From Pseudoxanthomonas wuyuanensis (GTDB lineage Bacteria > Pseudomonadota > Gammaproteobacteria > Xanthomonadales > Xanthomonadaceae): a stretch of 64,000 bases of DNA. Below the pieces are notes generated by a model. That model ran no database searches and was not told where the DNA came from. It saw only the letters and a list, made by a program, of their open reading frames with translations. Numbering within the stretch: position 1 is the stretch's first letter; every line of letters starts with the position of its first letter. The translations under genes and the position numbers were made by a program. This document shows positions 60,532 through 64,000 of this stretch, in pieces. Where the stretch lies: the NCBI RefSeq assembly GCF_900215535.1, contig NZ_OCND01000002.1, forward strand, positions 496,001 through 560,000, given 5' to 3'.

Positions 60532-61044
60532 ATGAACAACACTGCCCGTATCTTGATGCTGTCCCTGCTGTCCGTGGCCGTCCTGGCCGGCTGTAAGAAA
60601 GCCGTCAAGGAAACCCAGCCGACCGACACCGTCACCACCCCGACCACGCCGACCGGCCCGACCACCTCCGGCGTCTACGGCCCCAACGATCTGGATACCG
60701 ATGCCTGCCTGCGCCAGCGCGTGGTCTACTTCGATCTGGACCGCGATCTGGTGAAGCCGGAATTCCAGGCCATCATGGGTTGCCATGCCAAGTACCTGCG
60801 TGACCGTCCGTCCTCGCGCATCACCCTGGAAGGCCATGCCGACGAGCGCGGCAGCCGCGAATACAACCTGGGTCTGGGCGAACGCCGCGGCAACTCGGTG
60901 TCTTCGGCACTGCAGGCCAACGGCGGTTCCGGTTCGCAGCTGACCGTCGTCAGCTACGGCGAAGAGCGTCCGGTCTGCACCGAGTCCGGCGAATCCTGCT
61001 GGTCGCAGAATCGCCGCGTCGAAATCGTCTACACCGCCCGCTGA
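60532..61044 (+). CDS. pal: Peptidoglycan-associated lipoprotein Pal
   Basis: Outer-membrane lipoprotein of 170 residues linking the outer membrane to peptidoglycan. The lipobox ends at Cys21 (LSVAVLAGC). After a Thr/Pro-rich linker the OmpA-C domain has RVVYFDLDRDLVKPEF, ITLEGHADERGSREYNLGLG (diaminopimelate-binding Asp/Arg region) and VVSYGEERPVC. I use the ATG at 60532, with AAGGA seven bases upstream, rather than the ATG at 60526, which abuts that site. A Cys pair in PVCTESGESCW may form a disulfide. Confidence 0.96.
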   Translation: MNNTARILMLSLLSVAVLAGCKKAVKETQPTDTVTTPTTPTGPTTSGVYGPNDLDTDACLRQRVVYFDLDRDLVKPEFQAIMGCHAKYLRDRPSSRITLEGHADERGSREYNLGLGERRGNSVSSALQANGGSGSQLTVVSYGEERPVCTESGESCWSQNRRVEIVYTAR

Positions 61045-61054
61045 TCTTTAAGCG

Positions 61055-61879
61055 ATGGCACTGACGAAACAGTCGATGCTGGTACTTGCGGCGGCCCTGG
61101 TGGCCGCCGCACCCGCGCATGCGCAACGCCAAAGCCTGGCCGACCGCGTCAGCGCATTGGAGATCCAGGCCAACAACAACCAGGGCAACATGGATTTGTT
61201 GAACCGGGTGACCCAGCAGGAAAACGAACTGCGCCAGCTGCGCGAGCAGATCGAACTGCTGCAGAACGAACTGGAACAAATCAAGCAGCGCAACCGCGAC
61301 CAGTACCTTGACCTCGACGGCCGGCTCAACCGGCTGGAGGGCGGGGTACCCGGGGCGGTTCCGCCGGTGGCGGTGCCTTCTGGCGGGACTGCCGCAGCGC
61401 CGGTTGCCCCAACGGTGCCGGTTGCCGCCACCGCAGTCGCGGACGCCGCTCCGCGCGTGCATGGCGATGTTGGCGCGCTGGCCCAGGCCGGCGACGAGCG
61501 CACCGCCTACAACGTGGCGTTCGACAAGCTCAAGGCCGGCGACTATGTCGATTCGGCACAGTTGTTCACCAGTTTCCTCGAGTTGTACCCCAACGGCGTC
61601 TATGCCCCCAACGCGTTGTACTGGTTGGGCGAGAGCTATTACGTCACCCAGAATTACGAACTGGCCGCGCAGCAGTTCCGCGCATTGCTGGAGCGCTATC
61701 CCACCCACGACAAGGCCGCCGGTTCGCTGCTCAAGCTGGGCCTGTCCGAGTACGGACTGGGCCAGGTGGAGCGGGCCGAACGCACCTTGGGCAGCGTGGT
61801 CAGCCAGTACCCCGGCAGCGATGTCGCCCGTACCGCCGATGACCGCCTGCGCGCCATCCAGTTGGGCCGGGTCCGCTGA
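61055..61879 (+). CDS. cpoB: Cell division coordinator CpoB (YbgF)
   Basis: Periplasmic TolA-binding protein of 274 residues, which coordinates peptidoglycan synthesis with outer-membrane constriction. A signal peptide (LVLAAALVAAAPAHAQ) is followed by a trimerising coiled coil (about 25-85, ENELRQLREQIELLQNELEQ). A Pro/Ala/Val linker leads to three TPR-like repeats, including YNVAFDKLKAGDYVDSAQLF and YWLGESYYVTQNYELAAQQF. Only 10 bases separate it from pal. Confidence 0.94.
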   Translation: MALTKQSMLVLAAALVAAAPAHAQRQSLADRVSALEIQANNNQGNMDLLNRVTQQENELRQLREQIELLQNELEQIKQRNRDQYLDLDGRLNRLEGGVPGAVPPVAVPSGGTAAAPVAPTVPVAATAVADAAPRVHGDVGALAQAGDERTAYNVAFDKLKAGDYVDSAQLFTSFLELYPNGVYAPNALYWLGESYYVTQNYELAAQQFRALLERYPTHDKAAGSLLKLGLSEYGLGQVERAERTLGSVVSQYPGSDVARTADDRLRAIQLGRVR

Positions 61880-61989
61880 TTCCAGCCCGGGCATGCGCGC
61901 CCACGGCGCATCCGGCTCAGCCTGAAAACGAACATCCGCGCCATTGGCGCGCCTTACCGCGTCGCCGGCGAGCGGCGTAACCTGTGCCG

Positions 61990-62673
61990 ATGAATGCCGC
62001 GTCCATCCCCAGCGAAATCGTCCAGTCGTCCAGCGATCGGCTGAAGATCACCGAGATCTTCCTGTCCTTGCAGGGCGAGGCCAACGCGGCCGGCTGGCCG
62101 ACCGTGTTCGTGCGCCTGACCGGCTGCCCGCTGCGCTGCCAGTACTGCGATACCGCTTACGCCTTCCATGGCGGGCAGTGGTGGGACATCGACGCCATCC
62201 TGGCCGAAGTGGCCGGTCACGGCGTCCGCCATGTCTGCGTCACCGGCGGCGAACCGCTGTCGCAGAAGCGCTGCCTGGGGCTGCTGCGCAGGCTCTGCGA
62301 TGCCGGCTACGACGTGTCGCTGGAAACCTCCGGCGCCATCGACATTACCGGCGTCGATGCGCGGGTGTCGCGGGTGCTGGACCTGAAAACCCCCGGCTCC
62401 AAGGAAATGGCGCGCAACCGGCTGGAGAACCTTGCGTTGCTGACCCCGCGCGACCAGGTCAAGTTCGTGCTGTGCGGCCGCGCCGACTACGAATGGGCGC
62501 GCGACATGGTCGCCCAGCACCGCCTGGCCGAACGCTGCGACGTGCTGTTCTCGCCCAGCAAATCCGAACTGCCGCCGCGCGAGCTGGCCGACTGGATCGT
62601 CGCCGACCGCCTGCCGGTGCGTTTCCAGATGCAGTTGCACAAACTGCTGTGGGACGACGAGCCGGGAAGGTGA
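61990..62673 (+). CDS. queE: 7-carboxy-7-deazaguanine synthase QueE
   Basis: Radical SAM enzyme of queuosine synthesis, 227 residues, forming the deazaguanine ring. The cluster motif C46-x3-C50-x2-C53 is in TGCPLRCQYCDTAY, preceded by EIFLSLQGEANAAGWPTVFV, and followed by HVCVTGGEPLSQK, the SAM-binding GGEP. VLDLKTPGS is also typical. A GTG at 61984 is an alternative start. It is followed by queC after an inverted repeat region of 91 bases. Confidence 0.95.
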   Translation: MNAASIPSEIVQSSSDRLKITEIFLSLQGEANAAGWPTVFVRLTGCPLRCQYCDTAYAFHGGQWWDIDAILAEVAGHGVRHVCVTGGEPLSQKRCLGLLRRLCDAGYDVSLETSGAIDITGVDARVSRVLDLKTPGSKEMARNRLENLALLTPRDQVKFVLCGRADYEWARDMVAQHRLAERCDVLFSPSKSELPPRELADWIVADRLPVRFQMQLHKLLWDDEPGR

Positions 62674-62686
62674 CCGGTGGTTGGTC

Positions 62687-62753
62687 ATTGGTGATTCGTG
62701 ATTTGCAGGGGCAGCCAATGCCTCGTCCGAATCGCGAATCACGAATCACCAAT
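62687..62753. repeat. 17-bp inverted repeat with heptad periodicity between queE and queC
   Basis: ATTGGTGATTCGTGATT (62687-62703) is perfectly inverted at 62737-62753 with a 33-base spacer. Each arm extends into further 7-mers (GTGATTC, GCGAATC). The right arm ends 11 bases before the queC ATG, leaving little room for a ribosome site. Confidence 0.85.
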
Positions 62754-62764
62754 CACGACCTACC

Positions 62765-63430
62765 ATGAAAAAAGCCGTCGTCCTTCTCTCCGGTGGCATG
62801 GACTCCGCCGTCGTCGTTGCCATCGCCCGCGAGCAGGGCTATGCCGTGCATGCGCTCAGCGTGCGCTACGGGCAGCGGCATACCTCCGAACTGGAAGCGG
62901 CCGTGCGGGTGGCCGATTCGCTGGGCGCGGTGGCGCACAAGACCGTGCATGTGGACCTGCGCAGCATCGGCGGTTCCGCGCTGACCGACGACATCGAGGT
63001 CCCCGAGGCCGGCGGCGGCGGCATTCCGGTGACCTATGTGCCGGCGCGCAACACCATCATGCTGTCGGTAGCGTTGGGCTGGGCGGAAGTGCTGGGCGCC
63101 ACGGACATTTTCTGCGGCGTCAACGCGGTCGACTATTCCGGCTATCCGGATTGCCGGCCCGAGTTCATCGACGCGTTCGAAAAGCTCGCCAACCTGGCTA
63201 CCAAGGCCGGCGTGGAAGGCGCCGGTCTGCGCATCCACGCCCCGCTGCTGAAGCTCAGCAAGGCCGATATCGTGCGCGAAGGCGTGCGGCTGGGGGTGGA
63301 TTTCGCGCAGACGGTCTCCTGCTACCGCGCCGATGAACAGGGCCGCGCCTGCGGCCACTGCGACGCCTGCCAACTGCGTGCGGCCGGCTTCGCCGACGCC
63401 GACGTGCCGGATCCGACCCGCTACGCCTGA
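62765..63430 (+). CDS. queC: 7-cyano-7-deazaguanine synthase QueC
   Basis: ATP-dependent enzyme converting 7-carboxy-7-deazaguanine to preQ0, 221 residues. The PP-loop [20 protein letters not shown] is at the N-terminus. [20 protein letters not shown] and [20 protein letters not shown] are QueC signatures. The C-terminal zinc site is [20 protein letters not shown]. It acts right after QueE in the same pathway. Confidence 0.96.
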   Translation: MKKAVVLLSGGMDSAVVVAIAREQGYAVHALSVRYGQRHTSELEAAVRVADSLGAVAHKTVHVDLRSIGGSALTDDIEVPEAGGGGIPVTYVPARNTIMLSVALGWAEVLGATDIFCGVNAVDYSGYPDCRPEFIDAFEKLANLATKAGVEGAGLRIHAPLLKLSKADIVREGVRLGVDFAQTVSCYRADEQGRACGHCDACQLRAAGFADADVPDPTRYA

Positions 63431-63486
63431 GCGCGCCCGCAAACCGGCGGCTTCCCGCTGGATTTCGCTGTGCGCCGCAGCTGGGT

Positions 63487-63520
63487 TAGAATGCACACCC
63501 CGGCGCAATGTCGGGGTTTT
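63487..63520 (+). promoter_or_regulatory. Possible tRNA-Lys promoter and leader hairpin
   Basis: TAGAAT (63487-63492) is a good -10 box 32 bases before the mature tRNA. CCCCG (63498-63502) and CGGGG (63512-63516) followed by TTTT form a small hairpin in the leader. It could instead be the queC terminator. Confidence 0.4.
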
Positions 63521-63523
63521 CAT

Positions 63524-63599
63524 GGGCCGTTAGCTCAGTCGGTAGAGCAGAAGACTTTTAATCTTTTGGTCGAAGGTTCGAATCCTTCACGGCCCACCA
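63524..63599 (+). tRNA. tRNA-Lys (anticodon UUU)
   Basis: A 76-base tRNA with encoded CCA. The acceptor stem is GGGCCGT/ACGGCCC, D stem GCTC/GAGC, anticodon arm GAAGA-CTTTTAA-TCTTT with anticodon TTT at the loop centre, and T arm GAAGG-TTCGAAT-CCTTC. All arms pair. Its 3' end adjoins an integrase gene fragment, so it is the likely attachment site of an integrated element. Confidence 0.96.
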
Positions 63600-63608
63600 T
63601 ATGCATCA

Positions 63609-63639
63609 GGCACTTAGGTTAGCCCCAAGTGCCTTTTTT
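63609..63639 (+). terminator. Terminator after tRNA-Lys
   Basis: GGCACTT (63609-63615) pairs with AAGTGCC (63627-63633), followed by six T residues. Confidence 0.8.
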
Positions 63640-63646
63640 GATGGCT

Positions 63647-63670
63647 CCGGAAAAATTCCCGGAAAAATTC
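63647..63670. repeat. 12-bp tandem direct repeat near tRNA-Lys (putative integrase arm site)
   Basis: CCGGAAAAATTC occurs twice in perfect tandem, between the tRNA terminator and the integrase 3' end. Short direct repeats beside a tRNA attachment site often serve as arm-type integrase binding sites; that role is inferred. Confidence 0.5.
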
Positions 63671-63706
63671 GCGCCCGTGACGATGTTCCACGGGCGCCTG
63701 TGACGG

Positions 63707-64000
63707 CTACTGATCGCCGGTTGCCTTCGGCAGCTTGGGCGGTTGCACCACCGGCACGTCGTGCGCGTAACGCCTCACCATTGCTGGAGCGACATGGCCG
63801 CTGCTGTCCTGCAGATCGCCGAAGTTTCCCTCGGTGTCGGTCACGCCTCGGTGCTTGAGGCCGTGCAGGCTGAAACGGTCCTCTTCCGCGATGACGCCCT
63901 CGCGGATCGCCATGGTGATGGCGCGCTGCCAGGCTGAATCCAATGCGGATTTCGTCAGCGGTGTTCCGCTCTGGGATACCAGCAGGCGGCGCCGTTCCGG
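63707..64000 (-). CDS. Tyrosine recombinase / phage-type integrase, C-terminal part (continues beyond window)
   Basis: The minus-strand frame is open from the window end to a stop at 63709. The visible 97 residues contain the C-terminal catalytic region: HGLKHRG (His-x-x-Arg context), SSGHVAPAMVRRYAHD with the second His and the nucleophile Tyr, then a short tail ending PKATGDQ. The HGLKHRGVTDTEGN stretch is typical of integrases of tRNA-targeting islands and prophages. The N-terminal arm-binding and core domains lie outside the window. Its 3' end points at tRNA-Lys 107 bases away. Confidence 0.85.
   Translation of the reverse strand, partial: PERRRLLVSQSGTPLTKSALDSAWQRAITMAIREGVIAEEDRFSLHGLKHRGVTDTEGNFGDLQDSSGHVAPAMVRRYAHDVPVVQPPKLPKATGDQ

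Noticed and set aside
61880-62000. preQ1 riboswitch before queE/queC
   Set aside because: No matching pseudoknot core or A-rich tail is visible before queE or queC.

Overview
This 64 kb window is GC-rich, densely packed chromosomal DNA from a gammaproteobacterium, most likely of the Xanthomonadaceae/Lysobacteraceae (a Pseudoxanthomonas-, Stenotrophomonas- or Luteimonas-like organism). The family is inferred from gene order (pilR-pilS next to sucCD; ruvC-ruvA-(kup)-ruvB-ybgC-tolQRAB-pal-cpoB-queE-queC), from a fused glucosylglycerol-phosphate phosphatase/synthase next to a YcaD-type transporter (an arrangement known from Stenotrophomonas), and from dispersed intergenic repeats of a type common in that family. 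I ran no database search, so the genus is open.

Layout. 1-2.2 kb: end of metB and a stand-alone homoserine dehydrogenase (methionine branch). 2.2-5.5 kb: PilS/PilR two-component system for type IV pili. 5.5-9.5 kb: sucCD and glutamine-dependent NAD synthetase. 9.6-16.6 kb: bamD, rluD, pgeF, three small genes and clpB with a good sigma-32 promoter. 16.8-25.2 kb: an EAL protein with a decayed GGDEF domain, a YbaL antiporter, a secreted subtilase and a TonB-dependent receptor. 25.4-30.1 kb: a YheS-like ABC-F ATPase and a large exported protein of unknown function. 30.3-35.4 kb: a sodium/solute symporter converging on the glucosylglycerol (compatible solute) operon. 35.6-40.9 kb: FmdB protein, a lipoprotein, a DUF3011 protein, aspS preceded by a 27-bp minisatellite, an 89-residue protein with an extreme acidic tail, and a GNAT enzyme. 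40.9-47.4 kb: AraC regulator, aldo/keto reductase and an RND pump with its adaptor. 47.5-63.4 kb: small esterase-like protein, yebC, the ruv genes interrupted by potassium uptake genes (kup, ktrB, ktrA), the complete Tol-Pal operon and queE/queC. The window ends with tRNA-Lys(UUU) and the C-terminal part of a tyrosine integrase, which looks like the edge of an integrated element.

Most genes are housekeeping. Two themes stand out. The first is osmotic and envelope homeostasis: two potassium uptake systems, a potassium/proton antiporter, glucosylglycerol synthesis, Tol-Pal and BamD. The second, and the most unusual signal, is small repeated DNA. Seven-base-pair-periodic arrays sit in opposite orientations at several gene junctions between yebC and queC. 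They have become coding sequence at the start of ruvC, the end of ruvB and the start of ybgC. A REP-like palindrome is read in frame inside pgeF. A roughly 220-bp dispersed element occurs twice in opposite orientation 12 kb apart, and one copy lies beside a MITE-like element. I see no CRISPR array, no complete insertion sequence and no rRNA. No new multigene defence or biosynthetic system could be supported.
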